A stretch of DNA of 49,142 bases, taken from positions 1 through 49,142 of the forward strand of contig JAGBBD010000024.1 of assembly GCA_017938625.1 (NCBI GenBank). The letters are read 5' to 3'. The number at the start of each line of letters is the position of its first letter. Position 1 is the first letter of the stretch. Positions 33,601-41,031 of this stretch are shown piece after piece. A program made the position numbers and the translations under genes. The stretch comes from Oscillospiraceae bacterium (GTDB taxonomy: Bacteria; Bacillota; Clostridia; Oscillospirales; Oscillospiraceae). The notes under the pieces are model-generated. The model was not told where the DNA came from. It saw only the letters and a program-made list of their open reading frames with translations, and searched no databases.

Positions 33601-34440
33601 CGCATCAAAAGGGAGATAGTTCTGCGTCAGATCCACTTCATTGTCGTGAGCAGTTTCAATATAAACATCACCAAGCGGAGAAAACTCAACGCTGCGAAGA
33701 TTTATCAGTCTTCTGCTGCTGCTTTGACCGCCGGCAAAATCTTTCACGCTGGCGATCATCAGAGTATTTTCTCCACTGTTCAGATACACGGCACCAAGTC
33801 CGTTGGTGATCGTTTTCGTCTCACTGCCAAAATAGTAGTCCTGATAGATCCGCTCACCGTTGATATAAATATCACCATAGCCACTACCGTAATATACACC
33901 TGTCGTGGCAGTGGTATTATACGCACCGGTGGTAGATTCATGGAACGCCTGAAGATCCATATGATACCAACCGGCTGTTTCGACCTCAAAGACGATCTGC
34001 AGCTTATTACGCTCACTTAAACTCAGATACGTGGGGTAATGGGAGATGCCCCAAGGGATATCCTTCGCGCAGTTGATATAAAGCTGCTTCATGAAATACG
34101 TATTGGAGAAACGGCAGGCACTCTCATCGATCCACCAACCAAACCGCTCTTTTGTAAAAGTGCGCATTTGCTCATAAGCGGCAGTTACCTCGCTGCTCAT
34201 TTCCACACCATATGACTTGCAGCCAATATACATGGTATTGCTATCGGCAGCAGGCTGCAGATCTGCCCACCAATCCTGCTCGGATGCCGCTATGGCAAAC
34301 TCCTTAAAATCAAGCTTCACAGAAGCACTTTCGCTTGAAGCTGCTGAAACTACAGCGCTGTCGCTCATAGAGCATGAGAGCACACACAGCACCGTCAACA
34401 GCACAGGCAGCAGTACTTTTTTGATCATACCTTTCAGCAT
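27640..34440 (-). CDS. Giant secreted heparinase II/III-like polysaccharide lyase
   Basis: A 2266-residue exported protein with a signal peptide (about 1-34). Modules in order: a jelly-roll carbohydrate-binding-like domain (about 40-255), Ig-like/Big_2 repeats (about 258-540), a second jelly-roll (about 545-690) and more Big_2 (about 700-880). An alpha/alpha toroid follows (about 885-1320), with a CRYCG...CPACKRDFPSNDF zinc-like site near 960-990, then a heparinase II/III beta-sandwich (about 1415-1800). Lyase residues fit the family: Asn1201 and His1205 in GNFGMHQ, Tyr1271 in EGSMMYN, His1441/His1444 in GTHGAHEAL, and His1485 in SHNTVVVD. A small Cys-rich module (about 1900-1960) and a C-terminal adhesion-like module end the protein. 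It should cleave uronic-acid polysaccharides outside the cell. No LPxTG. No transporter or sulfatase is adjacent. Confidence 0.88.
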   Translation of the reverse strand: MLKGMIKKVLLPVLLTVLCVLSCSMSDSAVVSAASSESASVKLDFKEFAIAASEQDWWADLQPAADSNTMYIGCKSYGVEMSSEVTAAYEQMRTFTKERFGWWIDESACRFSNTYFMKQLYINCAKDIPWGISHYPTYLSLSERNKLQIVFEVETAGWYHMDLQAFHESTTGAYNTTATTGVYYGSGYGDIYINGERIYQDYYFGSETKTITNGLGAVYLNSGENTLMIASVKDFAGGQSSSRRLINLRSVEFSPLGDVYIETAHDNEVDLTQNYLPFDAVLSSGTHTVTSENTAIAKPKIDGTGKLIITGVKEGRTNITLYKNGTEVVTFPVTVVESMSAIEDLTRVSYLVDGFEAEALKYGQVGVGTLTGISNLSKEYDIDVVRRAGDIYFMSDNTSVAKVDQTDGSVTCVGEGSARIHVYVQVDGVLLKDYVDIVVTDDTDLASITIDTSADYVGTGNTLQLSATGKKASGAKADMDNFPVSYTIDDESVACIDENGRLVGLKPGTVTVTATAGVARTAITDTMLVTVVDNTELKAGDMILDLTDGRCVAMETATLEEDGMQINRDLTVSGGSTLSYTTKHGILLSSPKLGDKLAIDFTIEKDGWYVIETWGTLFTYGGIADVFVDDVYVGVMDFNQGKNLTYSGNSIMNTIYLEAGVHTCVYECTTRGTFSLGKFICRATSDPNEMEITFNAKNQLLIGESLVPEVKIKTANEKGTYTLKCVSSSATPDYTNYYSLSSSNAKVVSVSGNTLTAVAKGTAVITLNGEIGNKAIKKTLSVSVMNGSVYSVELTAGKTTLAPTSSGTSLSLLAYKADGTQISLPSGASVSYSSGDTSVAKVSSAGKVTVTGKEGSAEITATVTENGRTMSASIWITVTTGKTEPTLFTYEERANAIENVSKYSWAANLKTTAVRNADKVLTYLDTYYDNFIYQAFPRSTRVGTRTDPEAYYCRYCGKDLAATYGVYPWIVDPLTNPWKITCPACKRDFPSNDFESYYKSGLGEDGRFYPENADSQYLVNELYPEMGAGWGVDDGFGYDTGNTYSNGAKEIHTYIGYYMHCVFDSLSSTAKNDMLGAITALQDAYLYTGDEKYGSAGAILLDRIADIYPEYDYYTYDGFDKGKIVNAIWEASSIGQTLAKAADAFWPAMDNADVIAYLRAHAAWKGVSAEQITPEYIRNNVDEGILLQIRDACLSAKNLGNFGMHQASMAYAAVALDRLPETKEMIDWIFRAGENKTLSARELYVTGGSVLDRLVNDVDRDGFGNEGSMMYNPMWYQNLMSVADALNGYTRVEGVDLWKNPKFVSMFNPYNKIILCGTASVNTGESGNVQSYGTSAQPSYMLEAFINSGDRELSRGLYFANKNSVSGLHASIFTKDPEAGIRSAILKIVEEDGEWIWNRSEMLCGHGLAILRNGPEVFQKGVNDDQFSDYWMFFGMCGGTHGAHEALTIGIEAFGIISSPTLGYPKVVNAQDPERMQWMRNTVSHNTVVVDDKCQHAISKNSFPLHFEDVGEVKIADASAPNAYDEADIYRRTLVSVQAQENVYYAVDFFRVLGGSEHVYSFHAASTIEPETEGLSFVHQAMGTYAGPEVAFGNWYSNPYSTDAAANTGSGYSWLDNVYRDDEPENTFSVDFEIEDFRDVVINSEGVRMRLTMVSEEPMTEVAVADGHPTQNGRNPEILKYLLVRRSGKKGMDTLFTSVIQPYRDVPYIESTQLLDVEVVSGKEAVTDRAAAMKVTLTSGRTDYIIYATNPDVTYSILDDGQEFLQFCGFTGVCSVENGEITYAYGSEVRTMTNADGVSLVMDGLQRVEGEVIDFTKGLADTYSMTISMETPVTAEDLAGKYIYVDNDGAQNGAYQIYGAQVNGDTAVLDLNKQTLTRSYIDGTDPSKGFIHNIAEGQTFSIPLSAEVSCFHKRNRVSYTGNGDGTHTVTRTCTNCGVVTSESIAACKDGSDADTNCDKCGGKISQIEKVTVAGSNMNLGNELQVNFIVPNLPEGGVYTAYIHQQTEEEAGVTHEIPMEQWSVFDATRTRISVRVRAMEMTDALTITIKDADGNFWSEEYTTSVRDYAGKALAAASSTSQMKTLVVDMVNYGAAAQTNFGYKADDLANNQLTDAQKALATGTVVCANNQIKGTNNIGSNLALDDCILLNVYFQGLKGKDMSTITAKVSFTNWKDEYVEVEIPGTEFELYGATGDRYKVKVDDIVLADAKCLVTVELYEDGIEAPIAYGSDSVESYANRGSATAAAPLYNAIMKFATSAKAYLLSRQ

Positions 34441-34499
34441 AAATTCTACCTTCTTCCCACACGTTACAAACCCTATTGTGATTTGCGCATAATAACAAA

Positions 34500-34508
34500 A
34501 TTATATCA
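34500..34508 (-). promoter_or_regulatory. Extended -10 promoter for the lyase gene
   Basis: TGATATAAT on the minus strand (34508-34500), 60 bases upstream of the start. No good -35. Confidence 0.5.
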
Positions 34509-34584
34509 TAAATTGGCACAGAATCACATACAATTTTACCTATTCATATTTTTTGTCATCTGTCATAGAAACAACAGCTTTTAC

Positions 34585-34626
34585 CAAAAAATAATGGCGC
34601 AGTTTTCGTCAAACTGCACCATTATT
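34585..34626 (-). terminator. Terminator of the polC transcript
   Basis: A 16-bp stem with one mismatch (34590-34605 with 34611-34626) followed on the minus strand by TTTTTT. It ends the pyrH-to-polC gene run just after polC. Confidence 0.8.
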
Positions 34627-34627
34627 C

Positions 34628-37600
34628 TTAAAACAAAGTAACCTGACTGGTATCGGGAAGGTCTCCAAACGCACCTGCTGCCCTCAGGTTTTCAATATGG
34701 GTCTTGGACACCTTGGGACAGGCCGCAGAGAATTCCTCAATAGAAATGAAATGCTTGCCTTTTCTGCCTTCCACAATATCCAATGCCGCCGCTTCACCAA
34801 GGCCGGAGACTGATACAAATGGCGGAATAAGCTTGTCTCCCTTTACCAGGAAGCGCAGGGCATCGGATTCGTAAATGTTTATGCGTTCAAAGGAGAACCC
34901 ACGCAGATAGAACTCATAACACAGCTCCAAAGTTGTCAGCAAATCATCTTCCTTATCCGTCTTGTCTGGATTTGCATGCATTTTACGGATTTCTTCTTTG
35001 ACTGTGTCCATGCCTCTTGTCATCATGGCAGCATCAAAGCCATCCTTCTGACTACGGCGATAGAAGTAGGCGGCATAAAACGCAAGAGGTCTGTGAACTT
35101 TAAACCAAGCGATACGGAATGCCATCATAACATACGCAACGGCGTGGGCTTTAGGGAAGAGATACTTGATCTTTTTGCAAGATCCAATATACCAGTCCGG
35201 CACACCCGCTTCGACCATTTCCTCTTCCGCTCCGGGCGGCAGGCCTCTGCCCTTTCGCACACTTTCCATGATCTTGAAGGAGCGCTGTTCCGGCATTCCC
35301 TTGGAGATCAGATAGTTCATAATATCGTCGCGGCAGCCGATGGCCTGTGAAACAGATGCTGTGCCGGAAACGATCAGATCTTTTGCATTGCCAAGCCACA
35401 CGTCCGTACCGTGAGAGAAGCCGGAAAGTCTGACCAGAGTATCAAAACGGTCTGGCATGGTGTCCATCAGCATGCCTCTTGTAAAGCCTGTACCAAATTC
35501 GGGAATACCGCACGAGCCCATGGGGCCCAGAATGGGATCATCCTCAAACCCAAGGACTTTGCTGGATTTGAAGATAGACATGGTGTCCTTGTCGTCGAGA
35601 GGGATCTCTCTGGCATTGACACCGGTCAGATCCTCCAGCATACGGATCATGGTGGGATCATCGTGACCCAGCATATCCAGCTTCAGAAGATTTGCCTCCA
35701 TGGAATGGTATTCAAAATGGGTGGTGATGGTCTCAGAACTGGTATCATCCGCAGGATGCTGCACCGGGCAGAAATCCCAGATCTCATTTTCTCTTGGAAT
35801 GACCACCAGACCGCCGGGATGCTGACCGGTGGTACGCTTGACTTTGACACAGCCTGTGGCAAGGCGATTTTCCTCCGCCTTGCTGACGGTGATATTCCGT
35901 TCGTCAAGATACTTTTTAGCATAGCCGTACGCCGTCTTTTCCGCCACAGTACCGATGGTGCCTGCTCGGAACACCTGACTGGCACCGAACATTTCCACAC
36001 AGTATGCATGGGCCTTTGCCTGATACTCACCGGAGAAGTTCAGGTCAATATCAGGAACCTTGTCACCGCCAAATCCAAGGAATGTCTCAAAAGGAATGGC
36101 AAAGCCTTCTTTTGCAAACTTTTCGCCACATCTGGGGCATACATCATCCGGCAGATCCGCGCCGCAGGCATAGCCTTCAGGTACATCAAAGGTATGATAC
36201 TTGCACGCAGGGCAGCGATAATGAGGCGGGAAAGAGTTAACTTCCGTGATACCGGACAGGTACGCCACAATGGAAGAACCAACCGAGCCTCGGGAGCCAA
36301 CAAGATATCCGTTCTCCAGAGAGTTCTGCACCAGCTTCTGGGCAGACATATAGATCACATCATAGTGACAGGAGATAATATCGTGCATTTCCGTCTCAAC
36401 GCGCTTGACGATCAGAGGATGCGGCTCGTCACCATACAATTCCTTCATCCGTCCGTACACAAGGCGGTTCAGGTCTTCTACCGAGTTTTCAATGGCAGGC
36501 GCAAACAGCTTCAATGGCACAGGTCTGATCTTTTCGCACATATCCGCGATCAGATTGGGATTGGTGATGACCACCTCATGTGCCAGTTCTTCACCAAGGT
36601 AATCAAATTCTGCCAGCATTTCCTCCGTAGTACGGAAGTAGAGCGGATTCTCACGGTCGCAGTCTTTGAACCCCTTGGATGCCAGAAGCATTCTGCGATA
36701 AATCTCGTCCTCGGGATTCTGGAAATGGACGTCACCGGTCGCAACAACCGGCTTGTCCAGCTCTCTTGCAAGACGAATGATCGTGCGGTTGAACTCCTTG
36801 AGTTCTTCATCATCCTTCGCCAGACCGTCTGCCAACATAAAGCGGTTATTCGCCAAGGGCTGAATCTCTAAGAAGTCATAGAAAGAAGCAATTCTCAGCA
36901 GTTCATCATGACTCTTGTGGGCAAGGATCGCCTGGAACAAGTCACTTGCTTCACAGGCAGAACCGACGATCAAACCTTCACGCCACTTTACCAGTTCCGA
37001 CTTTGGAATTCGCGGCACACGCTTGAGATAATTCAGATGCGCATAGGAGATCAGACGATAAAGATTTCGCAGACCGGTCTGATTCTTGGCAAACAAGATC
37101 ATATGGTAAGCATGACGATCCGTAGGCGGAACAGCAGATCTCAGCTGAACGATGGCAGGATCGATCTGCTCCAGCGCAGTCACTCCTCGCTCTTCCAATT
37201 TTGCGAGGAAGTGATGGAACAGATGGCCTACTGTGACGGCGCTGTCTGCTGCGCGCAGGCTTGCCGTTCTGGTCAAGTTCAGCGCGTCCGCCAGAACATT
37301 CAGCTTGTGGCTCTTCATGCCAGGCTGCATTTCCTGTGCCAGCACAAGGGTATCTACATAGACAGGCTGATACTCAATATGCTCCGCCTTACAGGCAGCC
37401 AGCAGGAAACCAATATCCACATCAGCGTCATGGGTGACCAGAGGGCGATCGCCACAGAAGGCCATAAAATCCTGCAGGACAGCACCAATGGTCGGTGCAT
37501 CACGAAGCATATCTTCTGTCAGTCCGAACAGTTCCAGCATCTCAGGACTCAAAGGACAGACAGGCTGCACAAAAGAACTGAACTGCTTTATCATTTCACC

Positions 37601-38893
37601 GCAGCAGTAGATCGCCGCACCAACTTCAAGAATCGTGTCCGTTTCCTTGTTCTGCCCTGTTGTCTGCAGCCAGAACGTCACGAACTCATCGGTCAAAGGC
37701 ATCTCACGCTGACCGTGAACGACCAGACTTTCATCCACATCGTTCACAAAATACGCCTCACAGCCATAGATGATCTTGATGTCCTTTTTGTCGGCAGCCT
37801 TCAGCGCGTCCGGGAATGCCTGTGCCACTCCATGGTCCGTAATGGCAATGGCCTTATGTCCCCATTCGATCGCCTGTGCGACCACCTTTCCCACATCGGT
37901 CAAGGCATCCATGTTGGACATCTTGGTATGCAGATGCAGCTCCACACGCTTTTCAGGCGCATTATCCACGCGTTTCCTTTTCTTGCCTACCATAATGGAT
38001 TGAGGACGCAGGACGTTTTCGTTTTCAAAGCGGTCAAAATTCATGGTGCCTTGAATACGCAGCCAGCCGCCCGGCTTTTTGATCTTATCCAGAACAGGTG
38101 CAGCTTTATCGGCTTCCATGAACATATTGATGCGAACAGAGCCGGTATAGTCCGTAATATCAAAGGAAACGATCCATGCATTGCGTTTTTTCAGTTCCCT
38201 GTGATTGACCGCAAAAACCTCGCCCTCTACGATCACTCTGGAAGTATCCAATGTCACGTCGGACATAGGAATGGAATCTCCGGTAAATGGTCTGCCAAAG
38301 ATCAGCTCCGGGTTTTCCATAGGTGCTGCTGCCTTGCTTTCCTTTTCCTGTCTGAATGTGGGCAGAGGCATATTTTTTACTGCCTCCAGGCGCAGTTTTT
38401 CCGTTTCCTCATACAGAGCCTCGCCTTCCACACTATGTGCATCGATTTCGATCTCAGGGCATATGCCAAAGAGCTTTTTCAGGTGCTCACGCAGGTGCAC
38501 AAGCAGCGGATCCAATTTGTCCTTGCCGTTGGCAACCAGGTGGATGACGATCTTTTCTTCGCTCATATCCCACCGGCTGCCCGCCAGAATCAGACGAACA
38601 GCAGGATCGTAGGGATATAAAATATCAATCAGATCCCGCGGCTCAGCTTGACTGATCACTGAGGCAGGATATGTAATATTCAGTTTCAGATCCACAACAT
38701 CATAGCAGCTTTTGATCCTGCTATGTGCTGTTTTGATATGCTTTCCGGTCAGATACACCGGACTGGACACATCCATCTCGATCTTGCGAGCCTGCGGGTC
38801 GATCTGCACATCACAGATCTCCGCCGTACCCCAAAGGCTTTCCTCCAAATCGCATTGAGAGAACATATCCAAAAAGCGTACTGTATTGTTCAT
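34628..38893 (-). CDS. polC: DNA polymerase III alpha subunit, Gram-positive PolC type, with degenerate exonuclease
   Basis: The 1421-residue replicase. Order: N-terminal domain, OB fold (VIVEGEVFAVN), PHP first part (VELHLHTKMSNMD, AIAITDHG, IIYGCEAYF), inserted DEDDh exonuclease-like domain (about 400-560), PHP second part (GSACEASD, ATGDVHF), zinc knuckle (CPACKYHT...CPRCGEKF), and a palm with PDIDLNFSGEYQ and KLDMLGHDDP. A helix-hairpin-helix C terminus completes it. The polymerase and PHP motifs look intact. The exonuclease does not: the FDVETTG motif reads FWLQTTG (Trp408, Gln410), and the late His is missing. Proofreading by this domain is therefore improbable. The start follows TAGGAG, which overlaps the ispG stop. 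Last gene of the pyrH run. Confidence 0.96.
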   Translation of the reverse strand: MNNTVRFLDMFSQCDLEESLWGTAEICDVQIDPQARKIEMDVSSPVYLTGKHIKTAHSRIKSCYDVVDLKLNITYPASVISQAEPRDLIDILYPYDPAVRLILAGSRWDMSEEKIVIHLVANGKDKLDPLLVHLREHLKKLFGICPEIEIDAHSVEGEALYEETEKLRLEAVKNMPLPTFRQEKESKAAAPMENPELIFGRPFTGDSIPMSDVTLDTSRVIVEGEVFAVNHRELKKRNAWIVSFDITDYTGSVRINMFMEADKAAPVLDKIKKPGGWLRIQGTMNFDRFENENVLRPQSIMVGKKRKRVDNAPEKRVELHLHTKMSNMDALTDVGKVVAQAIEWGHKAIAITDHGVAQAFPDALKAADKKDIKIIYGCEAYFVNDVDESLVVHGQREMPLTDEFVTFWLQTTGQNKETDTILEVGAAIYCCGEMIKQFSSFVQPVCPLSPEMLELFGLTEDMLRDAPTIGAVLQDFMAFCGDRPLVTHDADVDIGFLLAACKAEHIEYQPVYVDTLVLAQEMQPGMKSHKLNVLADALNLTRTASLRAADSAVTVGHLFHHFLAKLEERGVTALEQIDPAIVQLRSAVPPTDRHAYHMILFAKNQTGLRNLYRLISYAHLNYLKRVPRIPKSELVKWREGLIVGSACEASDLFQAILAHKSHDELLRIASFYDFLEIQPLANNRFMLADGLAKDDEELKEFNRTIIRLARELDKPVVATGDVHFQNPEDEIYRRMLLASKGFKDCDRENPLYFRTTEEMLAEFDYLGEELAHEVVITNPNLIADMCEKIRPVPLKLFAPAIENSVEDLNRLVYGRMKELYGDEPHPLIVKRVETEMHDIISCHYDVIYMSAQKLVQNSLENGYLVGSRGSVGSSIVAYLSGITEVNSFPPHYRCPACKYHTFDVPEGYACGADLPDDVCPRCGEKFAKEGFAIPFETFLGFGGDKVPDIDLNFSGEYQAKAHAYCVEMFGASQVFRAGTIGTVAEKTAYGYAKKYLDERNITVSKAEENRLATGCVKVKRTTGQHPGGLVVIPRENEIWDFCPVQHPADDTSSETITTHFEYHSMEANLLKLDMLGHDDPTMIRMLEDLTGVNAREIPLDDKDTMSIFKSSKVLGFEDDPILGPMGSCGIPEFGTGFTRGMLMDTMPDRFDTLVRLSGFSHGTDVWLGNAKDLIVSGTASVSQAIGCRDDIMNYLISKGMPEQRSFKIMESVRKGRGLPPGAEEEMVEAGVPDWYIGSCKKIKYLFPKAHAVAYVMMAFRIAWFKVHRPLAFYAAYFYRRSQKDGFDAAMMTRGMDTVKEEIRKMHANPDKTDKEDDLLTTLELCYEFYLRGFSFERINIYESDALRFLVKGDKLIPPFVSVSGLGEAAALDIVEGRKGKHFISIEEFSAACPKVSKTHIENLRAAGAFGDLPDTSQVTLF

Positions 38894-38901
38894 GCTAACT
38901 C

Positions 38902-39939
38902 CTAAATGCTATCTACATACCGCAAAAGTGCAGGCAGCAGTTCTTCATAAGGCAGCTTCTCTTTCAGCTCTCCTTTGACGAACAGGACACCGCAATCATC
39001 GCCGCCTGCAATACCCACGTCGGCTTCTCTTGCTTCACCGGGACCATTGACAATGCAGCCCATAACCGCAACGGTGATCGGCTTTTCACATTCTGCCAAG
39101 GCTTTTTCCACTTGATCTGCCAGTCCGATGAGATCGATTCTGGTTCTGCCGCAAGTCGGACAGGCAACAATATTGACGCCTTCCTTCCGAAGTCCCGCAG
39201 CTTTCAAAATAGCCTTTGCCGCATAGACCTCGCGTACAGGGTCTGCTGTTAATGACACACGCAGTGTATCTCCAATTCCAAGACAAAGGAGGCCTCCGAT
39301 ACCCATGGCAGACTTGATCGTGCCCATATACTCCGTGCCCGTTTCTGTCACACCGATGTGCACCGGATAATCAGAGCGCTCGGAAAACAGACGATAAGCC
39401 TGCATCATCAAAGGAACGCTGCTGGACTTCATAGACACACAGATGTCATAAAATCCGTACTTTTCCAGAAGGGCGATATGAGAAAAGGCACTTTCCACCA
39501 AAGCTTCCGGTGTGGGATGGCCATACTTTTCCAGAAGACTTTTTTCAAGACTGCCGCCATTGACTCCGATTCTGATGGGGATACCATGGGCTTTACAGCA
39601 GTCCACCACTGCTTTGACACGATCCTCACCGCCGATGTTGCCGGGGTTGATGCGAATCTTGGCAGCTCCGCCTTCGGCAGCGGCAATGGCAAGCTTATAA
39701 TCAAAATGGATATCTGCTACCAGCGGCAGCGGAGAAACAGCTGCGATCTTTGCAAAACCTTCCGCAGCAGCCATGTCCGGCACTGCCAACCGCACGATCT
39801 GGCAGCCTGCTGCCGCCAAGGCGCGAATTTGAGACAAGGACGCTTCCACATCCGTTGTCTTGGTATTGAGCATAGACTGAATGGAGACCGGTGCTCCACC
39901 GCCAATGCATATATTTCCAACTTTGATCTGTCTTGTCAT
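38902..39939 (-). CDS. ispG: 4-hydroxy-3-methylbut-2-en-1-yl diphosphate synthase
   Basis: A 345-residue IspG/GcpE, the penultimate enzyme of the non-mevalonate (MEP) isoprenoid pathway, a [4Fe-4S] reductase. The N-terminal TIM barrel starts with the VSIQSMLNTKTTD motif and has RLAVPDM and KIRINPGNIGG. The C-terminal cluster domain has CPTCGRTRIDL and MGCIVNGPGEA with the three Cys and the Glu that hold the cluster. The length is typical of the bacterial two-domain form. AAAGGGATACCA precedes the ATG. It sits between rseP and polC and shares the MEP pathway with dxr two genes upstream. Confidence 0.96.
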   Translation of the reverse strand: MTRQIKVGNICIGGGAPVSIQSMLNTKTTDVEASLSQIRALAAAGCQIVRLAVPDMAAAEGFAKIAAVSPLPLVADIHFDYKLAIAAAEGGAAKIRINPGNIGGEDRVKAVVDCCKAHGIPIRIGVNGGSLEKSLLEKYGHPTPEALVESAFSHIALLEKYGFYDICVSMKSSSVPLMMQAYRLFSERSDYPVHIGVTETGTEYMGTIKSAMGIGGLLCLGIGDTLRVSLTADPVREVYAAKAILKAAGLRKEGVNIVACPTCGRTRIDLIGLADQVEKALAECEKPITVAVMGCIVNGPGEAREADVGIAGGDDCGVLFVKGELKEKLPYEELLPALLRYVDSI

Positions 39940-39955
39940 TGGTATCCCTTTCTAT

Positions 39956-41017
39956 CTATCCGATGATCAGTTTCCAAATATCTTTCAGCGTGATAAACGC
40001 GATGAACAGCAGCAGCAGTACCATACCTGCTGCATGGATATAACCTTCGTATTTAGGATCAATCTTTCTGCGAAGTGCTTTTTCCAGTACAGTCGTGATC
40101 AACAGAAAAAACACTCTTCCGCCATCCAAAGCAGGAATGGGAAGCAGGTTCATCACCGCAAGATTGATGGCAATAAATGCAGCAAGATAAGAGATGTTCA
40201 GTGCTGCAACTCCTGCTGTTTCAGACGATTTTCCCGTCTGTGCGATCACAGATACGATGCCCACAGGGCCGGACATATCGTCCACATCCACCAATCCCTT
40301 AATGAGATCCGACAGGCTCATCCAGACCATACGGGCAAAATCAAGGGATGAATACCACGCGTTTTTCAGCACCGTTCCCACAGTTTTGTCTTCATAGCCG
40401 AAGTAAATGCCGTAGCGCAGCACTGTCTCGCCGTTTTCCTCATATTCCTGCAGTTCCATGGGAAAATCATCAAGTTTGATCAGCCTTCCGTCTCGCTTGA
40501 TCTCAAGATCAAATTTACCCGTTGTGTTGCGCGACATCAGCATACCGATATCGGAATACATATAGACCCGTCTTCCGTCAATACGGTGGAATTCATCGCC
40601 GATCTGCAGCCCCTGCTCCGATTGCAGTGGACACAGCGGAAAAAAGTCAGAGATCTTGGCAGTACTGAAGCCTGCCACCGTAGAATACATGATGATCAAG
40701 ATCAAAAGACCTGTCAAAAAGTTCATGGCAGAGCCTGCAACAAGGATAATGGCACGCTTCCATGGCTTCGCTGACGTAAAGGCTCTGGGATCCTCGCTGG
40801 TTTCATCTTCTCCTTCCATGGCACAGTAACCACCAATGGGGATACAGCGAAGAGCATAGGTGGTCTCTCCTACGGTCTTTTTCCAGATCGCAGGACCCAT
40901 ACAGATGGAAAACTCATTGACACGCACGCCAAAAAGCTTCGCTGTTATAAAATGCCCTAACTCGTGAGTCATAATCAGGACACCGAAGATCAAAACTGCC
41001 AGAAGGATATACAACAA
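39956..41017 (-). CDS. rseP: Site-2 intramembrane zinc protease RseP
   Basis: A 353-residue M50 protease. The first transmembrane helix carries the zinc motif HELGH (residues 18-22), and the other half of the site is NLLPIPALDGGR in a C-terminal helix. A single PDZ-like domain lies between (about 110-190, LQIGDEFHRIDGRRV). It cuts anti-sigma factors or leftover signal peptides within the membrane. Translation starts at TTG (41017) with AAAGGTG nine bases upstream. The next codon is also TTG. Confidence 0.94.
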   Translation of the reverse strand: MLYILLAVLIFGVLIMTHELGHFITAKLFGVRVNEFSICMGPAIWKKTVGETTYALRCIPIGGYCAMEGEDETSEDPRAFTSAKPWKRAIILVAGSAMNFLTGLLILIIMYSTVAGFSTAKISDFFPLCPLQSEQGLQIGDEFHRIDGRRVYMYSDIGMLMSRNTTGKFDLEIKRDGRLIKLDDFPMELQEYEENGETVLRYGIYFGYEDKTVGTVLKNAWYSSLDFARMVWMSLSDLIKGLVDVDDMSGPVGIVSVIAQTGKSSETAGVAALNISYLAAFIAINLAVMNLLPIPALDGGRVFFLLITTVLEKALRRKIDPKYEGYIHAAGMVLLLLFIAFITLKDIWKLIIG

Positions 41018-41031
41018 TCAGATCACCTTTC

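Noticed and set aside
36908-38620. A 570-residue and other long open frames antisense to polC
   Set aside because: Shadows of the PolC reading frame without motifs or start signals.
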